From Janthinobacterium aquaticum (GTDB lineage: Bacteria > Pseudomonadota > Gammaproteobacteria > Burkholderiales > Burkholderiaceae_D): 64,000 bases of DNA. The notes below the pieces were generated by a model. That model did no database searches and was not told the origin of the DNA. It saw only the letters and a program-made list of their open reading frames with translations. The stretch lies in assembly GCF_009208565.1 (NCBI RefSeq), contig NZ_WFLK01000015.1:1-64000 (forward strand), given 5' to 3'. Every line of letters starts with the position of its first letter. Position 1 is the first letter of the stretch. This document shows, piece after piece, positions 41,774-50,975 of the stretch. A program made the translations under genes and the position numbers.

Positions 41774-43012
41774 ATGAAACAACCGCACAATATGCATGAC
41801 ATGATGGCGCAAATGCGCGCCGCCACCAGCAAGCTGATGAACCAGGGCGCAGGTAGCGCCACCGAAGCGATCCAGCAGGCACTGTCTGCTGCAGGGCTGA
41901 TGCCGGCACCTGCCGCCACACCATCGCCGGGCTCTTCCACGGCACAGCCGCAGATGCGCGATATCAATCCGCCGCCAGCGGGCGCTTCAGACAAACCTGC
42001 GGTGGATGAAGCACCGGCACAAGCCGCCACGCCGGCCCAGGCAGCGCAGGCATTTGCCCAGGACTTCATGTCGCGCCTGGGCAAGCAGCCGTTCGAGATG
42101 CCCAGCTTCCAGGCGCCCGGTTTTGGCAGCGCCACGCCTGCCGCACCACTGCCTGAAGGCGCGCAATTTATCGACGGCCAGTTCAGCAACCATGCCGGCA
42201 CGCGCAGCTACAAGCTGTATATCCCCAGCAGCTACCACGGCCAGGCCATGCCGCTGCTGGTGATGCTGCATGGCTGCACGCAAAACCCCGACGACTTTGC
42301 CGCCGGCACGCAGATGAACGCGGTGGCCGAAGAGCAGCAGTGTTTTGTGGTCTATCCAGCGCAAACCCAGGGCGCCAACAGTTCGCGCTGCTGGAACTGG
42401 TTCAACGCGATTGACCAGCAGCGCGGCCAGGGCGAGCCGTCGATCATTGCCGGCATCGCGCAGCAGATCATCGAACAGTATCCGGTCAACGAGCGTGAAG
42501 TATTTATCGCCGGCCTGTCGGCTGGCGGCGCCATGGCGGTGATTGTCGGCACGCTGTATCCGGAGCTGTTTGCCGCCGTTGGCGTGCATTCGGGGTTGCC
42601 GTTCGCCTCGGCGCAGGACCTGCCGTCGGCGCTGTCGGCGATGAAGGGCGGCGCCATGCCCAAAGCTGGCCGCCAGGCGCCGGCCGGCGGCGTGCCGATC
42701 ATCGTGTTTCACGGCGACCGCGACAACACCGTCAACCTGCGCAATGGCGATGAAGTGTTTGCCCAGGGCGTGCGCAGCCAGGACGGCAGCGGCCAGGCCA
42801 GCGCAGCGTCGGTGGACGGCAGCGTGCCCAACGGCTACCGCTATACGCGCACCACGCAGCGCCAGGCCGACGGCTCGCCGCTGGGCGAATACTGGGTCAT
42901 CCACGGCGCCGGCCACGCCTGGTCCGGCGGCAGCGACGCCGGCAGCTATACCGATGGCAAGGGACCGGACGCCAGCCGCGAAATGATGCGCTTTTTCAGC
43001 ACCGTCAGCTGA
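41774..43012 (+). CDS. PHB-depolymerase-family esterase (LpqC-like)
   Basis: 412 residues from the ATG at 41774 with AAGGA upstream. The first 120 residues are Ala/Pro/Gln-rich and low-complexity. The alpha/beta-hydrolase domain then follows in standard order: oxyanion LLVMLHGCTQNPDDFAAGTQ near 156-175, nucleophile GLSAGGAM near 251, acid FHGDRDNTV near 312 and histidine GAGHAWSGG near 377. No signal peptide is visible, so it is probably intracellular or exported by another route. Substrates may be PHB oligomers or feruloyl-type esters. It is co-directional with the RHH regulator, and its stop overlaps that of the HD-GYP gene by eight bases. Confidence 0.85.
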   Translation: MKQPHNMHDMMAQMRAATSKLMNQGAGSATEAIQQALSAAGLMPAPAATPSPGSSTAQPQMRDINPPPAGASDKPAVDEAPAQAATPAQAAQAFAQDFMSRLGKQPFEMPSFQAPGFGSATPAAPLPEGAQFIDGQFSNHAGTRSYKLYIPSSYHGQAMPLLVMLHGCTQNPDDFAAGTQMNAVAEEQQCFVVYPAQTQGANSSRCWNWFNAIDQQRGQGEPSIIAGIAQQIIEQYPVNEREVFIAGLSAGGAMAVIVGTLYPELFAAVGVHSGLPFASAQDLPSALSAMKGGAMPKAGRQAPAGGVPIIVFHGDRDNTVNLRNGDEVFAQGVRSQDGSGQASAASVDGSVPNGYRYTRTTQRQADGSPLGEYWVIHGAGHAWSGGSDAGSYTDGKGPDASREMMRFFSTVS

Positions 43013-44177
43013 GGGTAGTAGTCTGGCCGGCAAACGGCGCGATCCGGCGCTGCTTGTCATGGATTTCGCTGGCGCCATCGGCATAGCGTTCGGCAATCGC
43101 AACAAACTGGTCCTGTATCTGCAAAAAGGCGTCGACGATCTCGGCGTCGAAATGCGTGCCGCGCCCCTCCACGATCATGCGCACCGCCTCCTGGTGGCTG
43201 ATACCGTCCTTGTAGATGCGCCGGCTGATCAAAGCGTCATACACATCGGCCAGCGCCATCAGACGCGCGGAAATCGGAATGGCCTCGCCAGCCAGCCCTT
43301 GCGGATAGCCGCTGCCGTCCCATTTTTCATGGTGGCTGTAGGCGATCTGCTTGGCGTGGCGCAGGAAATCGACCTCGATGCCCAGCTCGCGTTCAGCCGC
43401 CTCGATGGCGTCGCGCCCGCGCGTGGTATGGGTCTTCATGATCTCCATTTCATGCGGTTCGTAGCGGCCGGGCTTCAACAGGATATGGTCGGGAATGCCG
43501 ACCTTGCCGATATCGTGCAACGGCGCCGTCTTGAACAGCATGTCGATATTTTTATCGGTCAAAAAGTCGCGAAAGCGCGGCAAATGGCGTACCTGCTGTG
43601 CCAGCGCGCGCAGGTAGTACGCGGTACGGCGGCTATGGTTGCCCGTTTCGGTGTCGCGCGTTTCGGCCAGCGAGGCCATCACGTGGATCGTCACATCCTG
43701 CAGCGCCGCCACTTCCTGTACCCGCCGCTCCACTTCGCTTTCCAGGTACTGGTTCTGATCGCGCAGGAAGTCCTGCATGCGCTTCATGCCCAGCTGGGTC
43801 TTGATGCGCGCCAGCACCAGTGGCGCCGAGATCGGCTTGGTAATGTAGTCGACGGCGCCCAGCGCCAGTCCCAGCTGTTCGTCCGCTACTTCACCCATGG
43901 CGGTGACGAAAATGACCGGAATGCCGGCCGTATGCGGATCGGCCTTGAGCGCACGGCACACGTCATAGCCGCTCATGCCCGGCATCATGATGTCGAGCAG
44001 GATCAGGTCGGGCTGGTCGCTGCCGGCAGCGATTCTCAAAGCACGCTCGCCGTTGACTGCGATCTTGGTGCGGTACTCGTCTTCGAGCACGGCGCGCAGC
44101 AGATCGATATTGTCAGGCGTATCGTCGACCACCAGGATGGTGCTCTTGCCGACGGGCTTTTCGGTCAGCATGTTCAT
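43005..44177 (-). CDS. Response regulator with HD-GYP domain
   Basis: 390 residues from the ATG at 44177 with AAAGGAG upstream. An N-terminal receiver (ILVVDDTPDNIDLLRAVLED; phospho-acceptor D in LILLDIMMPG near 60; TAMGEVADEQ; YITKPIS) is linked by a coiled coil (DQNQYLESEVERRVQEVAAL) to an HD-GYP phosphodiesterase with HDIGKVGIPDHILLKPG near 220 and HHEKWDGSGYPQGL near 282. It is expected to hydrolyse c-di-GMP when phosphorylated. It lies 41 bases downstream of the hybrid kinase gene, its likely phosphate donor. Confidence 0.9.
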   Translation of the reverse strand: MNMLTEKPVGKSTILVVDDTPDNIDLLRAVLEDEYRTKIAVNGERALRIAAGSDQPDLILLDIMMPGMSGYDVCRALKADPHTAGIPVIFVTAMGEVADEQLGLALGAVDYITKPISAPLVLARIKTQLGMKRMQDFLRDQNQYLESEVERRVQEVAALQDVTIHVMASLAETRDTETGNHSRRTAYYLRALAQQVRHLPRFRDFLTDKNIDMLFKTAPLHDIGKVGIPDHILLKPGRYEPHEMEIMKTHTTRGRDAIEAAERELGIEVDFLRHAKQIAYSHHEKWDGSGYPQGLAGEAIPISARLMALADVYDALISRRIYKDGISHQEAVRMIVEGRGTHFDAEIVDAFLQIQDQFVAIAERYADGASEIHDKQRRIAPFAGQTTTLS

Positions 44178-44218
44178 GCCGCTCCTTTGCTGTTCATGTC
44201 TGTTCTCGCCTGCGAACG

Positions 44219-47200
44219 TCACAGTGTGACGTCCAGCGCGGCGGCCACCTCGGCCAGCTGCGCCAGGGCGCCTTCAAAATCATATTGTCCCAGCATGCGC
44301 TTCAATTGCCGCGCATGTTCGCCCAGGCCGGCGGCTACCAGTTGCGGACCGAGGCGCTCAAGATGCCTGATCGCCTGCGCATCGTCCTGCTGCAGCAGCT
44401 GGAACAACTCGCGCAGGCCCTCGATCAGCTGCACCCGGTCAAGCGTGCCGCCTGGCGCCACGGCTTCCGGCTGCACCTGGCGCGCCTGCGCCTGTCCCTG
44501 CAGCGCCAGCGCAATCTTCGGCACCAGTTCGTCCAACGCCAGCGCGCAGGCGTCGAGCGCCTGGCGCAGGCCGTCATGCGAGCCCAGGCTGAGCAGGTGC
44601 TCGATCCGTGCTGCGCTGTCGGCCAGGCCGCTGGCGCCGATATTGCCGGCCAGTCCCTTGAGGGTGTGGGCTTCGCGAATCGCCGTTTCCAGCTGGTTGT
44701 TTTCAATCGCCGCCGCGATGCGCAGCATGGCGTCGAACTGCGTTGCCACAAAACGATCAAGCAATTTTCGCATCAATCCGGCATTGCCGCCCACGCGGCG
44801 CAGCGCTTCGTTCAGCTTCAGGCCCGCAATGACGGGCAGTTGCTCCTCCGGCTGCGCCACGGCAGCCGCCGCTTCCTGCGGCGCAGCCGGCGCAATCCAG
44901 CGCGCCAGCGTGCCAAACAGCTGCGCCACGTCGATCGGCTTGGCGATAAAGTCGTTCATGCCGGCGTCGAGGCATTTTTCCTTGTCGCCGACCATGGCGT
45001 TGGCCGTCATGGCAATCACCGGCAGGCTTGAATGGCGCGCATCCTGGCGCAGCTTGCGCGTGGCCTGGTAGCCGTCCATCACCGGCATCTGGCAGTCCAT
45101 CAGCACGCCGTCATAGTCATTCTCGGCGATTTTCGCCAGTGCGATGGCGCCGTTGCCGGCGATATCCACACGGATGCCGGCGTCGCTCAGGATCTGCTGC
45201 GCCACTTCCTGGTTCACTTCGTTGTCTTCCACCAGCAGCAGCCAGGCACCGCGCAGGGCGCGTTCGTCTTCCTTGTAGCTGCTCTGGCGCTGCGTCTGGC
45301 GGCTGTCACCCTTCACGCCGCAAAACACGAAGGCGATCTGGTCGAGCAAGGTCGAGGCGCTGACCGGCTTGTTCAATACGCCGTCGAGCGGCAACTCGCG
45401 CTGGTGCGCTGCCTCCAGCAAGGCGTCGCGGTGAAAGGCGGTGACCATGATGCAGGCCGGCGTGGCGTCGATGCCGGGCGCCTCGCGGCGGATGGCGGCC
45501 AGCGTATCGAGGCCGTTCAGGCCGGGCATTTTCCAGTCCATCAGCAACAGGCCGAACGGCCGGCTTTCACTGCGCGCCTGCGCCACCGCCTGCACGGCAA
45601 GCGCGCCGCTGGCCACCGCGCGCGCCTCGAAGCCCAGCGCGGCCAGCATGCTGACAAAAATGTCGCGCGCGCTGGCGTTGTCGTCCACCACCAGCACCCG
45701 CTGGCCCTTGAACTGTCCGGGCACGGGCAAGGCGTCGCGGCGCACGGCGGCCAGGCCGAAGCGTGCCGTGAAAAAGAAGGTGCTGCCCACGCCCGCTTCG
45801 CTTTCCAGGCCGATGTCGCCCTCCATCATTTCCACCAGCCGCTTGCTGATGGTCAGGCCCAGGCCGGTGCCGCCGTGGTGACGCGTGGTCGAAGTGTCGG
45901 CCTGCGTAAAGGCCTGGAACAATTTGCTGCGCTGGGACGGCGTCAAGCCAATGCCGGTATCGCGCACATCGACCCGTAGCAGGGCCGCCGATTGTTCGAG
46001 CTGCTGCAGGCGGATGGTGACCACGATCTCGCCCTTGTCGGTAAATTTGATGGCGTTGTTGGTCAGGTTGATCAGCACCTGGCCGAAGCGCAGCGGATCG
46101 CCCTGCAAGGCGTGCGGCACGTCGGCCGCCACGTCGAACAGCAGTTCGAGGCCCTTGTCCTGGGCCCGCATGACGGACAGGTCGGCAATCTGCGCCAGTA
46201 CGTCTTCCAGAAAAAAATCGACCCGCTCGAAGGTCATCTTGCCGGCCTCGATCTTGGAAAAATCGAGGATGTCGTCGATGATGGCCAACAGGTTTTTCGA
46301 CGCCGACTCCACCTTGTCGAGATAGTTGCGCTGGGTCGGCGTCAACTCGGTCTGCAGCGCCAGGTGGGTCATGCCGATAATGCCGTTCATCGGCGTGCGG
46401 ATTTCATGCGACATATTGGCCAGGAAGTCGGACTTCATCTTGGTGGCGTCTTCGGCCACCTCGACCGCATGGCGCAGGTCCTGCTCGACGGCCAGGCTGG
46501 TGCTCATGTTTTTCAGCGCCTGCATCAATTCGCCGGTTTCGTCGCGCGAATTGACCTCGATGACAGAAGTCAGGTCGCCATTGGCCACGCGCGTGGCAAT
46601 CGCCACCGCCTGCCCCAGCGGACGCGTAATGGAACGGGCCGACCAGGCAAACGCCAGGCCCACCAGCAATGCGGCCAGGCCGATGCCGCCCATCAGCAGC
46701 AAGGACGTATCGATATCGCTGCGGATCTTCGCTGCGCTGTCGGTAATCTGCTGCTGCTGCAAGACGTCCAGCTGGCCGACATACAGCAGCACCTGTTCCA
46801 GCACCGGCAGCGCGATACGGCGCATGGCCTGTTCGGCTGCGGCATGTTCACCGCGCGCCACCAGGGCAAAAACCTGCTTGAGCGAAACGAAATAATCGGC
46901 GCGCGCGCGCTGTATCTGCAGCAGCAGGCGGCGTTCTTCGGCCCGCGTGGCCAACCCTTCGAGGATACGCATCTGGGCGTCGATGCCCAGCTTGATCTTT
47001 TCCAGGCGCGCCTGGTTTTCCTGCTGCAGCGGCGTACTCTGCTTGAGCGGCAGGTTGACGATACGCGTGGCCGCCTCGCGCGACATCGAATGGATTTTGC
47101 TGGTGGCCTTGGCCGCTACCCATTCGCGCTGCAGGATATCGTCGGTTTCAGCGCGGATCTCATAAATGCGGCTGCCGGCAAGGGCAATCACCACCAGCAT

Positions 47201-47269
47201 CAGCACAATCAGAATGGCGTAGCCGGCGTTGATGCGCACACCAATCCGGATATCCGTGAAACGCATCAT
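44219..47269 (-). CDS. Hybrid sensor histidine kinase with two receivers and HPt
   Basis: 1016 residues from the ATG at 47269 behind AAGGA. Order: membrane segment (about 13-33), four-helix periplasmic sensor (about 35-185), membrane segment (about 190-211), HAMP, HisKA with H288 in FLANMSHEIRTPMNG, HATPase (NLTNNAIKFTDKGEI; DTGIGL; GGTGLGLTIS), receiver 1 with D578 in LLLMDWKMPG, receiver 2 with D725 in VLMDCQMPVMDG, and a C-terminal HPt with H868 in AHTLKGLAGNIG. It is a complete BarA-type phosphorelay in one chain. The signal is unknown. It is paired with the HD-GYP regulator gene. Confidence 0.92.
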   Translation of the reverse strand: MMRFTDIRIGVRINAGYAILIVLMLVVIALAGSRIYEIRAETDDILQREWVAAKATSKIHSMSREAATRIVNLPLKQSTPLQQENQARLEKIKLGIDAQMRILEGLATRAEERRLLLQIQRARADYFVSLKQVFALVARGEHAAAEQAMRRIALPVLEQVLLYVGQLDVLQQQQITDSAAKIRSDIDTSLLLMGGIGLAALLVGLAFAWSARSITRPLGQAVAIATRVANGDLTSVIEVNSRDETGELMQALKNMSTSLAVEQDLRHAVEVAEDATKMKSDFLANMSHEIRTPMNGIIGMTHLALQTELTPTQRNYLDKVESASKNLLAIIDDILDFSKIEAGKMTFERVDFFLEDVLAQIADLSVMRAQDKGLELLFDVAADVPHALQGDPLRFGQVLINLTNNAIKFTDKGEIVVTIRLQQLEQSAALLRVDVRDTGIGLTPSQRSKLFQAFTQADTSTTRHHGGTGLGLTISKRLVEMMEGDIGLESEAGVGSTFFFTARFGLAAVRRDALPVPGQFKGQRVLVVDDNASARDIFVSMLAALGFEARAVASGALAVQAVAQARSESRPFGLLLMDWKMPGLNGLDTLAAIRREAPGIDATPACIMVTAFHRDALLEAAHQRELPLDGVLNKPVSASTLLDQIAFVFCGVKGDSRQTQRQSSYKEDERALRGAWLLLVEDNEVNQEVAQQILSDAGIRVDIAGNGAIALAKIAENDYDGVLMDCQMPVMDGYQATRKLRQDARHSSLPVIAMTANAMVGDKEKCLDAGMNDFIAKPIDVAQLFGTLARWIAPAAPQEAAAAVAQPEEQLPVIAGLKLNEALRRVGGNAGLMRKLLDRFVATQFDAMLRIAAAIENNQLETAIREAHTLKGLAGNIGASGLADSAARIEHLLSLGSHDGLRQALDACALALDELVPKIALALQGQAQARQVQPEAVAPGGTLDRVQLIEGLRELFQLLQQDDAQAIRHLERLGPQLVAAGLGEHARQLKRMLGQYDFEGALAQLAEVAAALDVTL

Positions 47270-47386
47270 ATTTATTTCCTTGCGGTAACTTTTGAAAGCG
47301 AAGTCTGACTGCCCTGCCCTGCTGCGCGCAATGACATGCATAAAGAAACGCAAGGAAAACCGCTGTTGCAGGTCGTGCGTGGAGAG

Positions 47387-47590
47387 TTACGCCGGCGATG
47401 GCGGCGCCTTGTCGGCCAGACTGGCGATATGCGCATGCAGGCAGGCCGGGCACCAGCAACCGGCAGTTACCGATGCCGGCACCGGCACGGGCACAGCTGG
47501 CGGCAAGGCCATGCACCAACAGGCTTGTGTCGCTTGCGGATCGGTCTGGCCGCATTGAAAGGCGGCGCCGCAACGGCTGCACTGGCTCAT
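47387..47590 (-). CDS. Cysteine-rich CWC family small protein
   Basis: 67 residues starting MSQCSRCGAAFQCG at the ATG at 47590 (a GTG three codons upstream is possible). It carries the pattern CSRC...FQCG...ACWCM...CWCPACL, matching the cysteine-rich CWC family, which presumably binds metal. Function is unknown. It stands alone between the hybrid kinase start and argB. The flanking intervals 47270-47386 and 47591-47727 hold no other gene I can support. Confidence 0.7.
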   Translation of the reverse strand: MSQCSRCGAAFQCGQTDPQATQACWCMALPPAVPVPVPASVTAGCWCPACLHAHIASLADKAPPSPA

Positions 47591-47727
47591 GCCTGGCACG
47601 TTTCAAACGACAATGCATCGCCGCCACTGGCCCTGCGATGCAGATGTAACTGGCGGTAAAAAGGCTGGTTGATGCGCATATCGGGCCAGACTATAGGAAC
47701 GCCGGGGAAAATACAACAGGAACGGCC

Positions 47728-47733
47728 TATAAT
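47728..47733 (+). promoter_or_regulatory. -10 box, probable argB promoter
   Basis: A perfect TATAAT 58 bases upstream of the argB ATG. The expected -35 position reads GGGGAA, so activity may depend on an activator or on other contacts. No other promoter-like element is visible in this gap. Confidence 0.4.
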
Positions 47734-47791
47734 GCCTCCGTGGTTTTCCTCTTCGCTGTAAAATCGCATCTATCTTTTTTCCGGACTCGCC

Positions 47792-48718
47792 ATGAATCAA
47801 CTAGCTAATTTGAACCTGGGCATGAACGATGACGACTTGACGGCGGTGTCGCCACAAATCAAGGCGCAGATTCTGGCCGAGGCCCTGCCTTATATCCGCA
47901 ATTTCCACGGCAAGACCATCGTCATCAAATACGGTGGCAACGCCATGACCGACGAGCGCCTCAAGCACGGTTTCGCGCGCGACGTGATCCTGTTGAAACT
48001 GGTCGGCATGAACCCGGTGGTGGTGCATGGCGGCGGACCGCAGATCGACAATGCGCTGAAAAAAATCGGCAAGCAAGGCACCTTCGTGCAGGGCATGCGC
48101 ATTACCGACGAAGAAACCATGGAAGTGGTCGAGTGGGTGCTGGGCGGCGAAGTGCAGCAGGATATCGTCATGCTGATCAACCACTACGGCGGCCAGGCAG
48201 TGGGCCTGACCGGCAAGGATGGCGGCTTGATCCGCGCGCGCCGCATGCAGATGCCGGACCGTGAAAAACCGGGCCAATTCCTCGACATCGGTTTTGTCGG
48301 CGAGATCGACGCCATCAATCCGGCCGTGGTCAAGGCGCTGCAGGACGACGCTTTTATTCCGATTATCTCGCCGATCGGCTTTGGCCAGGACGGCCAGGCC
48401 TACAACATCAATGCCGACGTGGTAGCAGGCAAGATCGCGGAAATCCTGAAAGCCGAAAAGCTGATCATGATGACCAATATCGCCGGCGTGCAGGATAAGC
48501 AGGGCAATCTGGTGACCGATCTGTCGGCGCGCGAGATCGACGAGATGTTCGCCGACGGCACGATTTCGGGCGGCATGCTGCCAAAAATCTCGTCCGCACT
48601 CGACGCCGCCAAGTCCGGCGTGAACACGGTACACATCATCGATGGCCGCATCGAGCACTCTTTGTTGCTGGAAGTGTTGACCGAGCAGGCTTTTGGTACT
48701 ATGATCCGTTCGCACTAA
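47792..48718 (+). CDS. argB: N-acetylglutamate kinase
   Basis: 308 residues of the amino-acid kinase family. Motifs are [12 protein letters not shown] near 41-52, [18 protein letters not shown] near 76-93, the substrate segment [16 protein letters not shown] near 130-145, [14 protein letters not shown] near 206 and [18 protein letters not shown] near 260-277. It phosphorylates N-acetylglutamate, the second step of arginine biosynthesis. The length and C-terminal segment match the arginine-sensitive hexameric form, although feedback sensitivity is inferred. It is followed by a hairpin and tRNA-Thr. Confidence 0.95.
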   Translation: MNQLANLNLGMNDDDLTAVSPQIKAQILAEALPYIRNFHGKTIVIKYGGNAMTDERLKHGFARDVILLKLVGMNPVVVHGGGPQIDNALKKIGKQGTFVQGMRITDEETMEVVEWVLGGEVQQDIVMLINHYGGQAVGLTGKDGGLIRARRMQMPDREKPGQFLDIGFVGEIDAINPAVVKALQDDAFIPIISPIGFGQDGQAYNINADVVAGKIAEILKAEKLIMMTNIAGVQDKQGNLVTDLSAREIDEMFADGTISGGMLPKISSALDAAKSGVNTVHIIDGRIEHSLLLEVLTEQAFGTMIRSH

Positions 48719-48751
48719 AAATAATTCATCGCAAATCGTTGCGATTGAATC

Positions 48752-48783
48752 AGCGGCGCACTCCACAGGCGCCGCTTTTGTTT
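48752..48783 (+). terminator. Rho-independent-type hairpin after argB
   Basis: AGCGGCGC (48752-48759) pairs with GCGCCGCT (48769-48776) around a nine-base loop and is followed by TTTTGTTT. It begins 34 bases after the argB stop and ends exactly at the first base of the tRNA-Thr gene. A smaller dyad ATCGCAA-N4-TTGCGAT precedes it at 48729-48746. Confidence 0.75.
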
Positions 48784-48858
<75 letters not shown>

Positions 48859-48875
48859 GTGACTTCGGTCCGTAT

Positions 48876-49149
48876 CTGAAAATCGTCCATGACTGCGTTG
48901 CATTGTCTCGCCGTACATTCGTACTGTCTTCGACAATGCGCCTTGCACTGAACAGTTTTTCATCTACTTTGCCACTTGAGTTAGCGCCCGGCACCCTAGG
49001 CACACCCGCGAAACCTATAGAACACCAGTCGTTGGCACAGGCATACCGGGCCAAGCGGGCCTGAAAAATGTCGAGGGCAAGGCGCAGCGACGAAGACAGT
49101 ACGCCAGTACGGCGAGGAGCTGCAACGCCGCCATCGGCATTTTGTCAGG
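48876..49149. repeat. Diverged long inverted repeat downstream of tRNA-Thr
   Basis: The left arm (about 48876-48963) and the reverse complement of the right arm (about 49061-49149) share many blocks: GCGTTGCA, CTCGCCGTAC, CGTACTGTCTTCG and TGCGCCTTGC. Arms are roughly 85-90 bases with scattered mismatches, around a spacer of about 100 bases with no gene. This explains most of the 332-base gap between the tRNA and the TraB/GumN gene. It may be the remnant of a non-autonomous element, or two oppositely oriented copies of one short dispersed repeat. Confidence 0.7.
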
Positions 49150-49190
49150 CTCGCGTCTCCGGCCCGCTGTTTTTAGTGCTTCTCAATAAA

Positions 49191-50126
49191 TCAATAAACC
49201 CGCTCTACCTTCAATCCCTTTTGCTGCAGCAGCTTAGGGACGCTATTATTGCCAACCAGGTGCAAGACGCCGATGGCGGCAAGGCTGTGTGTTTCGCGCG
49301 ACAAGAGGCGGGCGATGCCGTCGGCCAGGGCGGGATTGCGACCGTCGAGCAGGACTTTTTGCACGAACTGGGCGGCGTAGGACGGGTCCTGTTCGGCGGT
49401 GGCGGCAATGCGCTCCAGGGCACCCTGGTCGGCGGTGCGCCAGGCCTGGGCGATTTCGCGCGCTTCGTCGCTCTGGTGCTGCGCTTCGATCGAATCGAGG
49501 CCGTCCTCAAGGAAGCGGCACTGGTCGGTAGTAGTCATGGCGCCAAACAGCGCCATCTGGCTGTCCATCGATTCAAGCTCCACGATGGGGATCCGATGCG
49601 CCTTGGCCTGTTTCGACAGATAGCTGTCGACCGCCAGCGTGGGGCTGTAACCCAGCGTGGAAAATTCGCCGATGGCCAGCACGCTGGCCAGCATCCACGG
49701 CTTCATCAGCGCCGTTGCTGTGGGCTGCAAGCCGTATTTCTGCAACAGCGGGGCCAGGCGCGGCGCCAGCGTCTGGCGGCAGTCCGGCGCTACTTTGGCA
49801 CCGGGCGCATCGATGCCATATTTCAGCACGGCGGCTAGGCCGGCGCGCTGGTCGCCGAGCGGATCGACCTCCAGCGCCAGCGCACCAGCTTCGCGCAAGG
49901 CGCGCGTGACGGTCGGCTCGAGCGGATAAAAATCGGGCGCACCCACGTGAATGGTGCCAAACAGATACAGGGTGTGATTGGCCTGCTGCACCTTGAACAG
50001 TGCGCCGCGGTTGACGGCTGCCGGCGGCGCCTCGGCAACAGCATGCTGCAAGGGCAGCAAGAATAATCCGCAGAACATCACTATAATCTGGCGTCGCATG
50101 GTTTTTTTGATCGTTGAATTTTTCAT
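49191..50126 (-). CDS. TraB/GumN family protein
   Basis: 311 residues with an N-terminal signal sequence (MRRQIIVMFCGLFLLPLQHAVA). Family features are the GTIHVG motif near 57-62, ALALEVDPLG near 82, IVELESMDSQMALFG near 185 and a C-terminal AIGVLHLVGNNSVPKLLQQKG near 285-305. The conserved glutamates and histidines suggest a Tiki-like metalloprotease fold; no bacterial substrate is established. It is probably periplasmic. It is transcribed divergently from the HAD gene, with 20 bases between their starts. Confidence 0.83.
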   Translation of the reverse strand: MKNSTIKKTMRRQIIVMFCGLFLLPLQHAVAEAPPAAVNRGALFKVQQANHTLYLFGTIHVGAPDFYPLEPTVTRALREAGALALEVDPLGDQRAGLAAVLKYGIDAPGAKVAPDCRQTLAPRLAPLLQKYGLQPTATALMKPWMLASVLAIGEFSTLGYSPTLAVDSYLSKQAKAHRIPIVELESMDSQMALFGAMTTTDQCRFLEDGLDSIEAQHQSDEAREIAQAWRTADQGALERIAATAEQDPSYAAQFVQKVLLDGRNPALADGIARLLSRETHSLAAIGVLHLVGNNSVPKLLQQKGLKVERVY

Positions 50127-50146
50127 ATTGCTAGCTAAAGACTCTC

Positions 50147-50875
50147 GTGCCCCATCTTAACCGCTCGTCGCCAGTCTGGTTGTTCGACCTCGATAACACG
50201 CTGCACAACGCCTCGCACGCCATCTTCCCGCTCATCACCGCCAATATGAACATCTATATTGCGCGTGTGCTCGGTGACGGCGTCACGCCGGCCAGCGACG
50301 ATATCGTCAACGCGGCGCGCAAGCATTACTGGCGCCGCTATGGTGCGACCCTGCTGGGCATGGTGCGGCACCACCAGGTGCAGGCCGCACACTTTCTCAG
50401 CGAGACGCATGCGTTTGACGACCTGACGTCGATGATCCAGGCCGAACGCGGACTGAACGCGCTGCTGCGCCGCCTGCCCGGACGCAAGATCTTGCTGACC
50501 AATGCGCCGCTGCGCTATTCGAGCGACGTGATGCGCCACTTGCGCCTGCGCCGCCATTTTGACCAGCATGTGGCCATCGAATCGATGCACGTGCACCGCC
50601 AGCTGCGGCCCAAGCCGTCGACGCTGATGCTGCGCAAGCTGATGCGCAAGCACCGCTTGCGGCCCAGTCAGTGCATTCTGGTGGAAGATACGTTGGCCAA
50701 TCTGAAGGGAGCCAAAAAACTCGGTCTGCGCACGGCGTGGGTCACGCAATACCTGAAAATGGCCGATCCGATCGGTGCGGCGCGCTTGCCAAAAGCGTTA
50801 AATCGCCCCGCTTACGTCGATGTCAAAGTAAAATCTGTCCGGCATTTGGCACGCCGCCTTCACCGCCTGCGCTGA
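50147..50875 (+). CDS. HAD-family pyrimidine 5'-nucleotidase
   Basis: 242 residues starting at GTG 50147. HAD motif I is WLFDLDNTLHNA near 11-22, motif II KILLTNAPLRYS near 110-121, motif III around RPKPSTLMLRKLM and motif IV VEDTLANLKGAKKLG near 181-195. It belongs to the SDT1/PhoE-like pyrimidine 5'-nucleotidase branch common upstream of slmA in betaproteobacteria. It likely dephosphorylates UMP/CMP or other small phosphates. The gene precedes slmA by 100 bases on the same strand. Confidence 0.85.
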   Translation: MPHLNRSSPVWLFDLDNTLHNASHAIFPLITANMNIYIARVLGDGVTPASDDIVNAARKHYWRRYGATLLGMVRHHQVQAAHFLSETHAFDDLTSMIQAERGLNALLRRLPGRKILLTNAPLRYSSDVMRHLRLRRHFDQHVAIESMHVHRQLRPKPSTLMLRKLMRKHRLRPSQCILVEDTLANLKGAKKLGLRTAWVTQYLKMADPIGAARLPKALNRPAYVDVKVKSVRHLARRLHRLR

Positions 50876-50975
50876 AGCGGACTTCATGGCCACCGGTTGA
50901 ACCCCGGCGGCAGACCGCTAGCGGCGGTTGTGAACCCGCAACAAGGCAGCATTTTTTTTAACTACAAGAGAAAAT

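Noticed and set aside
47591-47800. Small minus-strand open frames upstream of the CWC gene
   Set aside because: No ribosome site, atypical composition, and they overlap the argB promoter region; no family resemblance.
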